DNA of 64,000 nucleotides, from assembly GCA_002721815.1 (NCBI GenBank), contig PBLQ01000011.1:256313-320312 (forward strand), given 5' to 3'. This stretch comes from Myxococcales bacterium (GTDB lineage: Bacteria; Myxococcota; UBA727; GCA-2721815). This document shows, in pieces, positions 26,245-35,778 of this stretch (its first letter is position 1; each line of letters starts with the position of its first letter). The notes under the pieces are model-generated. The model was not told the origin of the DNA. It saw only the letters and a program-made list of their open reading frames with translations, and made no database searches. Position numbers and translations under genes: made by a program.

Positions 26245-27939
26245 ATGATGAATGCAGCACAACGACTTGTTCAATTCCTGGAAGCCAATGGGGTCGACAC
26301 TCTTTTTGGTTACCCCGGAGGTGCCATCTTACCTTTTTATGACGCATTATATGGATCTTCCATCCGTCATATTTTGGTACGGCACGAACAAGCGGCTGCT
26401 TTAGCCGCTGACGCCTACGCAAGAGCCACCAATAAAGTAGGCGTCTGTGTGGCAACATCAGGCCCTGGTGCCACGAATTTGGTGACTGGAATCGCCAATG
26501 CATATTTGGATTCTGTGCCCATGGTGGCCATCACCGGCCAAGTTCCCAGCGCAGTCATCGGTACCGATGCATTTCAGGAAGTGGATACCGTGGGCATCAC
26601 CTTACCCATCGTGAAGCACAGCTACCGCGTTATGGACCCCAATGAGTTGATACCGGTTATGGACGAGGCATTCCACCTGGCACGTTCAGGTCGGCCTGGC
26701 CCCGTGTTGGTGGATATCCCCAAAGATGTGCTCAACGCTGATGCAAAAGCATTCGTACCCACCAAACAAGAAGTGACTTCAGTGAACTCGGACATCGCCC
26801 CCCATTCGGTGGCCAAAGCTCTCGATCTGCTGCACAGCGCCAAACGACCCTTGATCTATGCGGGCGGAGGCATCGTTTTAGCCGAAGCAGTGAACGCTTT
26901 TCGTCAATTTGTTGATGTTACAGGCTGCCCCACGGTCACCACTCTCAAAGCCCTGGGCGCGTTACCTGGTAACCATCCGCTCTTCTTGGGCATGCTGGGC
27001 ATGCACGGACTTAAACCTGCGAATTTGGCGGTCCAAAACTGTGACTTGCTCGTTTCGGTAGGTGCACGGTTTGACGATAGGGTGACAGGGCTGCTCGCAC
27101 AATTCGCCCCCAATGCAAAGGTGATTCATTTAGATGTGGACCCTGCCGAGGTGGGTAAACTCCGCCAACCCGATGCACCAGTGGTTGGTGATCTCAAAGA
27201 TTCCTTGGCAGCCTTATTGGAAAACACACGTCCATTGAAGATCCATGCTTGGTTGAATCAATGCGAATCATGGAAAGTTGAAAATTCTTGGAATTATGAA
27301 GCACCCACAGACCTCATCTATGCCCCCAAATTTCTGCGCGACTTAAGTTTGGCCGCCCAAAAAGAAACCTTTGTTTCTTGTGATGTGGGCCAACACCAAA
27401 TGTGGGTGGCACAACACTACGCCTTTCAAGAACCCGAAAACCATCTCACCAGTGGTGGGTTGGGCACCATGGGCTACGGCCTTCCTGCTGCGATCGGCGC
27501 ACAGCTCGCTAAACCCGACGCCAATGTGATCAACGTCACTGGCGATGGCTCCATCATGATGAACATTCAAGAACTCGCCACCATCAAGCGATATAACCTA
27601 CCCATCAAAATAGTTGTGATGGATAACCAGTGTTTGGGCATGGTTCGCCAGTGGCAAGAGTTATTCTTAGAGCGCCGCTACAGCGAAACCGACTTGTGGG
27701 ACAACCCCGATTTTGTGCAGGTGGCAAACGCCTTCGGCATCCCTGCACTGCAAGTTCATCGGGCCGACCAAATGACTGAGGCCATCCAACGCCTTCATGA
27801 AGAACCTGGCCCGTTGTTGGTCCACCTTATCTTAGACAAAGAAGCCAATGTTTGGCCCTTTGTTCCGCCCGGAAAATCAAACTCTGTCATGCTGGAGGGA
27901 AATAATGACTCAAATCCAACTCAAATTGCGGCCCACTGA
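26245..27939 (+). CDS. ilvG: Acetolactate synthase large subunit
   Basis: The ATG at 26245 follows TTGAGGAGCGA, giving 564 residues; longer readings run back into ilvC. A ThDP enzyme with three domains: E48 (LVRHEQAAALAADAYARA) activates the cofactor, and GDGSIMMNIQEL at 433-444 with MDNQ further on forms the ThDP/Mg motif. It condenses pyruvate with pyruvate or 2-ketobutyrate. The 35-base overlap with an ilvM-type small subunit makes this the IlvG-like isozyme in operon logic. I use ilvG for that reason; ilvB would serve equally by sequence alone. Confidence 0.95.
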   Translation: MMNAAQRLVQFLEANGVDTLFGYPGGAILPFYDALYGSSIRHILVRHEQAAALAADAYARATNKVGVCVATSGPGATNLVTGIANAYLDSVPMVAITGQVPSAVIGTDAFQEVDTVGITLPIVKHSYRVMDPNELIPVMDEAFHLARSGRPGPVLVDIPKDVLNADAKAFVPTKQEVTSVNSDIAPHSVAKALDLLHSAKRPLIYAGGGIVLAEAVNAFRQFVDVTGCPTVTTLKALGALPGNHPLFLGMLGMHGLKPANLAVQNCDLLVSVGARFDDRVTGLLAQFAPNAKVIHLDVDPAEVGKLRQPDAPVVGDLKDSLAALLENTRPLKIHAWLNQCESWKVENSWNYEAPTDLIYAPKFLRDLSLAAQKETFVSCDVGQHQMWVAQHYAFQEPENHLTSGGLGTMGYGLPAAIGAQLAKPDANVINVTGDGSIMMNIQELATIKRYNLPIKIVVMDNQCLGMVRQWQELFLERRYSETDLWDNPDFVQVANAFGIPALQVHRADQMTEAIQRLHEEPGPLLVHLILDKEANVWPFVPPGKSNSVMLEGNNDSNPTQIAAH

Positions 27940-28126
27940 AGGTGCTCTACTTCGAGTGATCGGCGTCACTGAACGACGTGGTTATCCTCTGTTGCACGTG
28001 GATGCGCACAGTGGCGATGAACACATGTCAGTCTCTTTGAGCGTGAAAAACAATCGACCGATTCCACTCTTACTCAATCAACTCAACAAACTCCACGATG
28101 TTTATTTCGCTGAGGTAAAGGTATGA
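27905..28126 (+). CDS. ilvM: Acetolactate synthase small subunit, IlvM type (ACT domain)
   Basis: A 73-residue protein starting at the ATG at 27905 after GGAGGGAAATA, inside the last 35 bases of ilvG. It is a single ACT domain: LRPTEGALLRVIGVTERRGY then a strand pair (HMSVSLSVKN) and LNQLNKLHDVYFAEVKV. The short form lacks the C-terminal extension of IlvN/IlvH and matches IlvM, the small subunit that stimulates the large one. Its stop overlaps the ilvE start as ATGA, so ilvG, ilvM and ilvE are translationally linked. Confidence 0.88.
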   Translation: MTQIQLKLRPTEGALLRVIGVTERRGYPLLHVDAHSGDEHMSVSLSVKNNRPIPLLLNQLNKLHDVYFAEVKV

Positions 28127-29010
28127 ACAATCTACAATTATGGTTTAATGGTGAATTTTTAGACTCTGATAATGCCCAATGTAATTTAATGGATCACGGG
28201 CTTCATTATGGCACTGGTGTCTTCGAAGGGATTCGATGCTATGCCACCGATCACGGCCCCGCCGTTTTTCGTTTAGACGATCATCTCTCACGCATGAGCG
28301 AAGGTGCTCGTACCATCGAAATGGATTTCGATGCGCCCCAAATGCGCGAAGCCATCCTTGAATTACTGGCGCGCAATAAAATGGACGAAGCCTACATCCG
28401 GCCCATCGCTTATTTTGGCGGGGGCTACTTGGGATTAGACGTGCACCCACTTAAAGTAAATGCTGCCGTGGCCACCCTGCCCTGGTCCTCTCACCTTGGC
28501 GACGCTGCTGAAATGAAAGGCACCACCATGAGTGTCTCCAAAGTCAAGCGCAACCCCGCCTCGGCCATGCCACCTTTAAAGCTCTGTGGTGGCTACGTGA
28601 ATTCTATCTTGGCCAAACTGAGCGCTACCCGTAAAGGTTTTGAAGAAGCTTTATTTGTTGATGATGATGGTCGGGTTTGCGAGGCAACAGGAGAGAACGT
28701 CTTTTTTGTTAAGAACGGCGATGTCTTTGCAGTGGAACACCCTGACGCATTGGCCGGCATCACGCGCAACTCGGTCATTGAAATGTCCAATGCCAAAACG
28801 GTTCCTGCCTACCTCGAAGATCTTTACAATGCTGACGAAGTCTTTGTGACGGGGACATCCGCTGAAGTGGTGGGTGTCAGCGCCATCGACGATCACGAAT
28901 TTGGCGTGGGGCCCGTCACTCGCTCTTTGGCACAAGCGTACCAAGATGTGGTGCACGGACGTGATTCGACCAAAACCAAATGGTTGACCTATGTGAAGGG
29001 TCGTTATTAG
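28123..29010 (+). CDS. ilvE: Branched-chain amino-acid aminotransferase
   Basis: A 295-residue fold-type IV PLP enzyme whose start overlaps the ilvM stop as ATGA. The catalytic Lys is K153 (PPLKLCGGYVNSILAK), followed by EALFVDDDGRVCEATGENVFFV, which holds the PLP-binding Glu, and GITRNSVIEM. The N-terminal motif DHGLHYGTGVFEGIRCY is standard for BCAT. It transaminates the keto acids of valine, isoleucine and leucine using glutamate. It is the last gene of the ilvDCGME operon and is followed within 60 bases by a terminator. Confidence 0.95.
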   Translation: MNNLQLWFNGEFLDSDNAQCNLMDHGLHYGTGVFEGIRCYATDHGPAVFRLDDHLSRMSEGARTIEMDFDAPQMREAILELLARNKMDEAYIRPIAYFGGGYLGLDVHPLKVNAAVATLPWSSHLGDAAEMKGTTMSVSKVKRNPASAMPPLKLCGGYVNSILAKLSATRKGFEEALFVDDDGRVCEATGENVFFVKNGDVFAVEHPDALAGITRNSVIEMSNAKTVPAYLEDLYNADEVFVTGTSAEVVGVSAIDDHEFGVGPVTRSLAQAYQDVVHGRDSTKTKWLTYVKGRY

Positions 29011-29067
29011 CCCCTTTTGTGGCCTTTTTTACCCTTATTTTTGTCTCGGTCATCTGACCTATTTTTG

Positions 29068-29093
29068 GGGCCCTCATTCATGAGGGCCCTTTT
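29068..29093 (+). terminator. Rho-independent terminator of the ilv operon
   Basis: GGGCCCTCAT (29068-29077), a TC loop, ATGAGGGCCC (29080-29089), then TTTT. The T run is short but the ten-pair stem is perfect. The following 214 bases up to the next start show no other clear feature. Confidence 0.8.
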
Positions 29094-29307
29094 AAGTTGC
29101 TGTTTTTAAGAGATTTTTAAACTTGAAACTCGTTCAGCTATTTTGAACATGTGCTTTCATTTTTTGAATTATCATTTGTGAATTTCGTGTGCTGTTATCC
29201 CACCATCTCGCACAGGGGAAACACACAGTCCTGAATGCGATGATTCAAAAGTGTGGTGATTAACTTTTTATGCGGTGCTCTTCGAAAGCATCTGGCAGGA
29301 GGCAATA

Positions 29308-31308
29308 ATGCGCTCTTTAGGCACAACTATACTCTGTTTAAGCTTGTTCATGGTTTTGGTGGGATGCGGCGGTCGTCCGGTCGCCAACGGGAACGATTAC
29401 TCCGGCTACAGCACTAACGGCAACGCAGTAGCAGGAGATGGCAGTGGGTTGGATTTCATGAACGGCAATGAAAACTCAGACCCCGGCGCAACTTGTCTCG
29501 AAATCTACAACGCCATTTCGGATTGTTACACGACCTATTATAACTGCGCCTCTGCATGCCAAGATCAAGCTTGCGCTGACGCCTGTGAAAGCACTTACAA
29601 CAGCTGTTTCGAATCCCAAGTGGCATTGGGCTCGGTACAAGGGCAAAATGAATTCAATAGCCTTCGCACTTGTGAAGAAACCAATTACCAAGCCTGCTAC
29701 GATGAAGGCGGGGTGGTTTATAACGACTGTGTGGCCGACTGCTCCGATGATGCTTGCGCGCAGGCTTGCGGCGACGAAGCCAATGGGGTTTTACAAAGCT
29801 GTATGTTGACAGCGTGTAATGCTGAATACACCACCTGCGGTGTCCGCGGCGACGGCAGCGATGATGATGCTGGGGCTGTATCTGACTCCGGGTCAGGTTC
29901 TGGCTCAGGCTCCAACTCTGGTTCCGGCTCAAATGAGTACACCTGTGGCGAGCTCTATGACTGTGAAGATGCCTGTAATGGCAACACCAGCTGTGGCCAA
30001 CTCTGCTATGATAGCGGTTCAGAACTGGCCCAGCAGCAATGGACCACTTTGATTCAGTGTGGTCAAATATACTGTGATGGAAATGTCACCAGTGCGCAAG
30101 AATACCGCAGCTGTTTACAAAACATGTGTGCCAGTGATTATAACACGTGCTTTGGCAGCGGTGGCGGAAGCTCAAGCTCAAGCTCAGGCGGCGGCCACAG
30201 TGGCAGCGGTGGGTTCGGTACCGAGACATGTGGTCAAGGTTACTCTTGCATCCAAGATTGTTACACCACATCAGCAGATGAAAACAGTTTCTACGGCTGT
30301 GTGGATACCTGCTACAACAATATGAGTTCGCAAGCGCTTTTATTGATGAATGATTTGGTGAACTGCAGCAATGTTCAATGCAACGATGTTCCTGGCTCCA
30401 TGGATAACTACTACCAGTGCCAACGTGATTTCTGCAGCAGCGAATATAACGCCTGTGTGGGGCAGAGCACCACCACTTCTTCAACTTCAGGTGGCTCCTA
30501 TGGAGGGTCCAGTTCAAATATCGAAACTTGTGCCGATGTGCACTATGCCGTCTTGGATGTTTGCGTGCCGGCTTACAGCACCTGCGTGTCCAACTGTAGT
30601 ACGGACAGTTGTACGGAACAATGCAACACAGAGATCAACAACTGCATTGAAACGCAACAGGACGCCGCACCTTTCTCTGAGGCACAAGATTTTCAAGCGG
30701 TGCGCGATTGTCGCTCAGACAACTTTGATACCTGCAACAGCCAAGCCGACACCAACTACAACACTTGTTCCTCTAACTGCAGCAGCACTGATAGCTCTTG
30801 CTTAGAAGGCTGCGCTGAAACCGCCAACAACCTCTACGAATCTTGCCTTGCAGATGCTTGTACCGCAGAATATGCGACTTGCGGCATCAGCGAGAACGGA
30901 ACCTCTCCTGCGGGTCAATTCACAGCGGAAGCACACGAAACATGCCTCGAGATTTGGGAAGCGAATGTGAACGTCTGCTCACCTGAGTATTTCGACTGCG
31001 TCGAACCGTGCACCACCGATGCCTGTAAAGAAGCTTGTGCCGATACCTATGAAGAATGCATGGTGGCTCAAAAAGAAGCCGCCGATGATACGGCAGCACA
31101 AGAATACCAAGCTGTGGAAGATTGCCGAGATGAAAACTATCAGACCTGTTACGACAATGGCAGCGACGCCTACAACGAATGTGTGGAAGCGTGCAGCAGC
31201 ACGGACACCGCTTGCCAGAACCAATGCAACGAACCTGCGAATTTGGCTTACAACAACTGCTTTAAAACAGAGTGTGCCTCAGAATATGAAGTTTGTGGCA
31301 TTGAGTAA
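29308..31308 (+). CDS. Cysteine-rich lipoprotein of five disulfide modules
   Basis: The start is the ATG at 29308 after CAGGAGGCAATA (666 residues); an earlier ATG at 29275 lacks a ribosome site. The lipobox is VLVGC (Cys 20). The mature part is five modules in the order A-B-B-A-A. The A modules each have 16 cysteines and begin TCxE/TCAD. The B modules each have 10 and are joined by Ser/Gly linkers (about residues 190-210, 275-300, 380-395). Both kinds end in C-x(2)-EY/DY-x-x-C-G/F. Even Cys numbers and low complexity outside them suggest rigid, fully disulfide-bonded beads. I recognise no named family; similar Cys-rich lipoproteins occur in myxobacterial-type genomes. It stands alone between two terminators. 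Confidence 0.8.
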   Translation: MRSLGTTILCLSLFMVLVGCGGRPVANGNDYSGYSTNGNAVAGDGSGLDFMNGNENSDPGATCLEIYNAISDCYTTYYNCASACQDQACADACESTYNSCFESQVALGSVQGQNEFNSLRTCEETNYQACYDEGGVVYNDCVADCSDDACAQACGDEANGVLQSCMLTACNAEYTTCGVRGDGSDDDAGAVSDSGSGSGSGSNSGSGSNEYTCGELYDCEDACNGNTSCGQLCYDSGSELAQQQWTTLIQCGQIYCDGNVTSAQEYRSCLQNMCASDYNTCFGSGGGSSSSSSGGGHSGSGGFGTETCGQGYSCIQDCYTTSADENSFYGCVDTCYNNMSSQALLLMNDLVNCSNVQCNDVPGSMDNYYQCQRDFCSSEYNACVGQSTTTSSTSGGSYGGSSSNIETCADVHYAVLDVCVPAYSTCVSNCSTDSCTEQCNTEINNCIETQQDAAPFSEAQDFQAVRDCRSDNFDTCNSQADTNYNTCSSNCSSTDSSCLEGCAETANNLYESCLADACTAEYATCGISENGTSPAGQFTAEAHETCLEIWEANVNVCSPEYFDCVEPCTTDACKEACADTYEECMVAQKEAADDTAAQEYQAVEDCRDENYQTCYDNGSDAYNECVEACSSTDTACQNQCNEPANLAYNNCFKTECASEYEVCGIE

Positions 31309-31331
31309 GCATTAGGGCTCACCGCACGGGT

Positions 31332-31373
31332 CCCCGGAAGATCTGCTTCATCGCGTCTTCCGGGGGCTTTTTT
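31332..31373 (+). terminator. Rho-independent terminator of the cysteine-rich lipoprotein gene
   Basis: CCCCGGAAGA (31332-31341) pairs with TCTTCCGGGG (31356-31365), followed by GC and six T. It ends just before the convergent ilvA stop at 31381. Confidence 0.85.
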
Positions 31374-31380
31374 AATTTTT

Positions 31381-32595
31381 TTAGCGCTCCACTTCGTAAC
31401 CGGCGGCATGTAAACCTTGGACCAACTCACTGATGTGCTCATGCCCACGGGTGTCCAGGCCCAAACGAACCTGTACCGTCCCTACCGTGGTTTTGGCAAA
31501 GGCACGCTCATGTTGAACCCCGACCACGTTGGCCTGATGTTGCCCGATACATTGAAGTAAACCTTGTAAGGCGCCGGGTTTGTCCGGCACCATGATCGAA
31601 AGAGAAACACGCCGCCCCGACTCTAGCAAACCACGCTCAATGATTTGCGCCACCAGATTAACGTCGATATTGCCACCACACACACAGGTGCAAACCACCG
31701 TATCTGCGTCAATCTTTATTTTCCCGGCCAGCAATGCAGCCACACCTGCAGCGCCCGCTCCCTCGGCAACGCTTTTTTCGGTTTCCAAGAGATAGAGGAT
31801 GGCCCTGGCGATTTCATCGTCATTCACCGTGACGTATTCATCCACATACTTTTTGGCCATTTCGAAAGTTTGCTTACCCCCTTCCCGCACCGCTATCCCA
31901 TCGGCCAAAGTCACCGCTGGCGGTATTTTTTTGACCGCCCCCGCCGCAATGGACTGTGCCATGGATGGCAACGCTTCGGGCTCCACCGCAATGATTCGAA
32001 TGTCGGGATTGTAATGCTTAAGCGCACAACTCATACCACCGATTAAACCACCCCCACCCACGGGAATAATCACGGTATTCACATCCGGTTGTTGCGCAAT
32101 AATTTCAAGCGCCATGGTTCCTTGCCCGGCCATCACCATGGGGTCATCATAGGGGTGCACAAAGGTGGCACCTGATTCTTTGGCCAAACCCACTGCATGC
32201 TCATAAGCGGCATCATAATTGTCGCCATGTAAATGTACCTGAGCCCCAAACCCTCGGGTCCGACTCACTTTAATAAGGGGGGTTCCGGTGGGCATCACAA
32301 TGGTGGCCGCAATGCCCAGACGGGTGGCATGATACGCCACCGCTTGTGCATGGTTTCCAGCAGAAGACGCTATCACCCCAGCTTTTTTTTCTTCTTCGGT
32401 GAGGGTTAACAATCGATTGAGTGCCCCTCTCTCCTTAAATGAACCCGTGTGCTGCAGATTGTCCATCTTCAAAAATACGGGTCGGCCCAGCTGGTGTGAG
32501 AGCGGCTTGGTTTTCACGCAGGGGGGATTCCGCAATTGATCAGCACACCGGCTTTGTGCCGCATGGACTTCTTCAATTTGAAGCAGGTTCGTCAT
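31381..32595 (-). CDS. ilvA: Threonine dehydratase with C-terminal ACT domain
   Basis: I choose the ATG at 32595 (MTNLLQ), seven bases after AAGGA, giving 404 residues; the ATG two codons upstream is too close to that site. It deaminates threonine to 2-ketobutyrate, the entry to isoleucine synthesis. The PLP Lys is K54 (HTGSFKERGALN), the phosphate loop is PVGGGGLIGG, and SSAGNHAQAVA is the Asn-containing motif. Residues 326-404 form one ACT domain. This single-ACT 400-residue type is used both catabolically and biosynthetically; the nearby ilvDCGME operon favours the biosynthetic role. It is not cotranscribed with them. Confidence 0.9.
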   Translation of the reverse strand: MTNLLQIEEVHAAQSRCADQLRNPPCVKTKPLSHQLGRPVFLKMDNLQHTGSFKERGALNRLLTLTEEEKKAGVIASSAGNHAQAVAYHATRLGIAATIVMPTGTPLIKVSRTRGFGAQVHLHGDNYDAAYEHAVGLAKESGATFVHPYDDPMVMAGQGTMALEIIAQQPDVNTVIIPVGGGGLIGGMSCALKHYNPDIRIIAVEPEALPSMAQSIAAGAVKKIPPAVTLADGIAVREGGKQTFEMAKKYVDEYVTVNDDEIARAILYLLETEKSVAEGAGAAGVAALLAGKIKIDADTVVCTCVCGGNIDVNLVAQIIERGLLESGRRVSLSIMVPDKPGALQGLLQCIGQHQANVVGVQHERAFAKTTVGTVQVRLGLDTRGHEHISELVQGLHAAGYEVER

Positions 32596-32836
32596 GCTCA
32601 TTCCTTGTGGTTGACCCTTTTGCGAGTGCCCTGGAACTCTACCACGACACCCCGCCACGTCTAGGGATTAAACGACTTTTGTGCGCCACAGACCCCTGAA
32701 TTCTCGAGATCCACACCATTGGTGACCACCTTTCTCCCTTGCCATTTGTGCACGCCATTTTTGCAGATACCGCCCCATTTGGAGCTGGGTGGATTTTGCG
32801 CTAATAAGAAGGGGTACTTCGAAACGAGGAGCTCAA

Positions 32837-35101
32837 ATGAAGGTCTCATCCACCCGTCTCAACCTGTTTTTACTGCCATTGGCAATTTTACTTCCCACCC
32901 TCCTGGTCATGGGATGCCCCGAAGAAACTAAACCGGCACCGGCCCCAGAGGTCTTGGGTGAATGCCGAAAAAACCTGGACTGTGGGCCGGGCTCCATCTG
33001 TGAAAAACTCAATGAAGATGATGAATGGGGTGCCTGCATCAAGTTGGTCTGCACCAGTGATGAAGACTGTGATGAGGGGGAAGTTTGTGAAGATCGCAGG
33101 GGGATTTGCATTCCCGCAAACACCTGTGACCCAGCCAACCCCCAAGCGGCCTGCGAGCCCGGACAAGTCTGTGTCTATGAAGATGGGGTTCCCGTTTGCC
33201 GGGACGCATCCGATCTCACCCCACCTGACACATGTGCCATTGCACCAGGTCGCCTCTTTATGGGCAATGGCTCCACCGCTGAAATTAAAGTATCAGGCTT
33301 TTTGGAGAGTGGTGCCATGGCACCCAATGCAGAATTCACCATCACAGGTGATGAAGCCCTCACTCTCACCGACGGCACAGTGACAGGAACCTGCACCGCC
33401 ACCACCCCTTGTAATTACACCATCACGGCCACCGCATTGGTGGGCGAAGCATCCTGCGAAGCAACCGTCACCATCTTCCCCGCAGTGGCAGAGGCTGACT
33501 TTCGAGTGGCCGTTTTTGATGAGACCGACAATGGCCCCCTCGCCTCCGCCAGGGTGGTGGCCAAACTTACCGACGGCACCTTAGATGCCCAAGAAACCAA
33601 CGCCGACGGTCTGTACACCTGGGTGGGGAAAGCCAACGACATTGAAGCCATCTCCGTTTTTGAGCCCTACTACCACTGGCAAACCATCGTTGCACCGCCA
33701 GCCAATGATGTGGCCCTGTACACCAAACGTGTCCCCAATCCCACACGGGTATCGGGCATGAAAGGCCATTTCAATTTTGATAATGTTCAAACCTTTGGCG
33801 AGGTAAAAATGGCATTGGCGGGGACCCCCATCTCTGGCGACTGGATCAATTTGGATTTCGATAACATTTTGGGCGAAATCGCCAGTACCGCAGTAGACAT
33901 CCCAGATATTTTTTCCGGCAACATGCTCATGCCCTCTGGCTTCACGTTCGAGATTAGCGACGAACCCATGAAAGATTACTTTGTCATTTTCGACGACCCC
34001 GGTCCCAGCACCCTTTGGGCCCTCGGTGGTAAGCTCAAGTTAGCCGACGTAGGAGACATCATCGGTGAAGTCGCCACCTCCACCGTTGACGAAGTGAATA
34101 TCGGTTCGATTTTAGCGCAGGTCCTGCCATTCTTTAACACCTTCTCCCACGCCGCGGTCACCGGCCTCGAAGTTTTCGAGACCGATCGTCCCGCCAACCC
34201 TTTTGGGGGCGCCATCGACTACGAACGGTGGGACAATCTCTTGGAGTTCACAGATGAGTCGGCAGTGAATCTCAACACCATGTTGACCCAGAGTCACACC
34301 TACGAAATCCCCTCGATCCCTTGCGTTCCAGGTAAAATTTCAGGTTCCACCTGTATCGATGGTGCCTATACCACCGGTGTGGTGTTGGCATCAGGAACCA
34401 TCGTCCCCGGGCAAGGCGTGGTTCCACTGGGCATTTCTTTAGGGCTGGATGACCCTGACAGCGAAGACAATGAAAACCAAGTAGACGGCATGATCGATTA
34501 TCTGGCTGGAACCATTGACACACCAGGGGCCGGCTACATGATCGTTGATGCGGCCCCCCAACACGACGGGCTCGAGGGCAACCTTCTCACCACCATGGCA
34601 TTCGCACTGGATGTCAACAGCGTCACCGAAGGCAACTTGTCCGTGTCTATTTTGACCCATATCGCCGATTCTTTTGGTGTCAACAACGGATTTCCCGCCG
34701 GTGACTTCTTGGAATTTCAAACGGGTACCTTTAACAACAGCACCCATGTCTTCACCAAGACCGAAGCCAACCCCGATGCCTTCTTCGTGATCAAAGGCAT
34801 GGACAGCAGCGAAGGGCTGTGGAATGTTTGGTTTCCTGGTGATGTTACTGAGGTGGATCTCAACTCACTTCGTACCAGCGATGAATTGGCCGGTACATCC
34901 CGAAGAGATACAGAAATTGAAATCCAAGCGCTACGCTTGGGCACCGGGTATACAGGACAAACCGCGTCTACCTTCTCTGACCTCATGCAATTTAACGGTA
35001 CCAACGCGGATCGTCTCAACTACTACTTGGGCGCTTGGTCTACGGTCACCTGTGCACCGGTCAGTGAAATCAATCCTTCCCCGGGTTGCGTTGTAGAGTA
35101 A
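32837..35101 (+). CDS. Large lipoprotein with Cys-rich and Ig-like N-terminal domains
   Basis: The start is the ATG at 32837 after CGAGGAGCTCAA (754 residues). The lipobox is LLVMGC (Cys 27). Residues 35-125 hold dicluster disulfide repeats (CRKNLDCGPGSICEK, CTSDEDCDEGEVCED). Next comes a bacterial Ig-like domain (130-215), then a carboxypeptidase-regulatory-like beta domain (DNGPLASARVVAKLTDGTL, 225-290). The remaining 450 residues are beta-rich and unassigned, with SDEPMKDYFVIFDDPGPS and SVTEGNLSVSILTHIADSFGV. It is the first of four co-directional lipoprotein genes ending with the multiheme cytochrome. No enzyme motif is seen; a surface binding or scaffold role is a guess. Confidence 0.75.
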   Translation: MKVSSTRLNLFLLPLAILLPTLLVMGCPEETKPAPAPEVLGECRKNLDCGPGSICEKLNEDDEWGACIKLVCTSDEDCDEGEVCEDRRGICIPANTCDPANPQAACEPGQVCVYEDGVPVCRDASDLTPPDTCAIAPGRLFMGNGSTAEIKVSGFLESGAMAPNAEFTITGDEALTLTDGTVTGTCTATTPCNYTITATALVGEASCEATVTIFPAVAEADFRVAVFDETDNGPLASARVVAKLTDGTLDAQETNADGLYTWVGKANDIEAISVFEPYYHWQTIVAPPANDVALYTKRVPNPTRVSGMKGHFNFDNVQTFGEVKMALAGTPISGDWINLDFDNILGEIASTAVDIPDIFSGNMLMPSGFTFEISDEPMKDYFVIFDDPGPSTLWALGGKLKLADVGDIIGEVATSTVDEVNIGSILAQVLPFFNTFSHAAVTGLEVFETDRPANPFGGAIDYERWDNLLEFTDESAVNLNTMLTQSHTYEIPSIPCVPGKISGSTCIDGAYTTGVVLASGTIVPGQGVVPLGISLGLDDPDSEDNENQVDGMIDYLAGTIDTPGAGYMIVDAAPQHDGLEGNLLTTMAFALDVNSVTEGNLSVSILTHIADSFGVNNGFPAGDFLEFQTGTFNNSTHVFTKTEANPDAFFVIKGMDSSEGLWNVWFPGDVTEVDLNSLRTSDELAGTSRRDTEIEIQALRLGTGYTGQTASTFSDLMQFNGTNADRLNYYLGAWSTVTCAPVSEINPSPGCVVE

Positions 35102-35127
35102 CCTTCAAATCGTTCTGAACCTGCTTT

Positions 35128-35145
35128 TTGTGGCCTTAGCCACAA
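35128..35145 (+). other. Perfect hairpin between lipoprotein genes
   Basis: TTGTGGC and GCCACAA pair perfectly around a CTTA loop, 26 bases after the stop at 35101. No T run follows on the plus strand, so it is more likely an mRNA processing or 3'-stabilising hairpin, or a weak terminator, than a strong terminator. Confidence 0.4.
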
Positions 35146-35194
35146 GTCTGTTCGAATTTTATGCCTCCTATGGTAATCTTTTGACCAGGGAGGC

Positions 35195-35767
35195 ATGGTG
35201 GCGACTCATTTTTTTGCGCGAACAACCAGGGGAACAATGATCCTCTGTAGCTGCACCCTGCTTCTGCTCGGAGGACACGGTTGCGCTGGAGACGCCAGTT
35301 CAAAATCTGGGAACCTGGAAGAAACAGATTACGTCAAAAGCTTTAATAGAGATGTCTCAGCGCAGGACTGCTACAATGAAGAAGAGGTAGACCTCTTACT
35401 CGGTATCTACACCGATACGTTTGTAAGCTTTTCAGAAAACCAAGATTTGGTTCTTTCATCGGATGCCGATGGCGGTCTGGCCGCGACCATTGCGGTGGTT
35501 TTGATGGGCACATCTTCCGATGCTGTTTCACAGATTAATTTCTCGGTCACGATAGAAGACGAAACCGTTGGCGCAGTGAGCCACAATCATTTTGAAGGGT
35601 TTTGCACGCCAGAATTGAATTGGCTCATCCCCCAGCTCGGCCTGGGCTTTAATCCGGGTACAAGTCTATTTGACTTGACCGACCAAACCGCCACGCTCAA
35701 CGTAGATTTGCTTTTCACCGATGACAGTACCAAGGCTTTTCAAGCGCAGGTGGTCTTCACCCCTTAA
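35195..35767 (+). CDS. Small lipoprotein, family unknown
   Basis: A 190-residue protein. The ATG at 35195 directly follows CAGGGAGGC, so a GTG one codon later or the ATG at 35237 could also be used; the long form supplies the Arg-containing n-region needed for export. The lipobox is GGHGC (Cys 30). The mature part has a short acidic spacer and a beta-rich domain with one likely disulfide (CYNEEE and GFCTPE). It shares its outline with the next gene: a strand pair, then GE/DE-x-VGA, a CxPE turn and a final SLFDL-x-Q-x-xTL segment. The two are probably diverged duplicates. Function unknown. Confidence 0.6.
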   Translation: MVATHFFARTTRGTMILCSCTLLLLGGHGCAGDASSKSGNLEETDYVKSFNRDVSAQDCYNEEEVDLLLGIYTDTFVSFSENQDLVLSSDADGGLAATIAVVLMGTSSDAVSQINFSVTIEDETVGAVSHNHFEGFCTPELNWLIPQLGLGFNPGTSLFDLTDQTATLNVDLLFTDDSTKAFQAQVVFTP

Positions 35768-35778
35768 GGAAATAATGA

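Noticed and set aside
29180..29300. GCACAGGGGAAACAC upstream of the cysteine-rich lipoprotein gene as a riboswitch core
   Set aside because: Superficially similar to the 5' part of GEMM, but the downstream conserved half is missing.
29860..30500. Repetitive DNA as a mobile element or satellite
   Set aside because: The similarity is in-frame Cys-module and Ser/Gly-linker coding sequence inside one gene, without inverted ends or target duplications.
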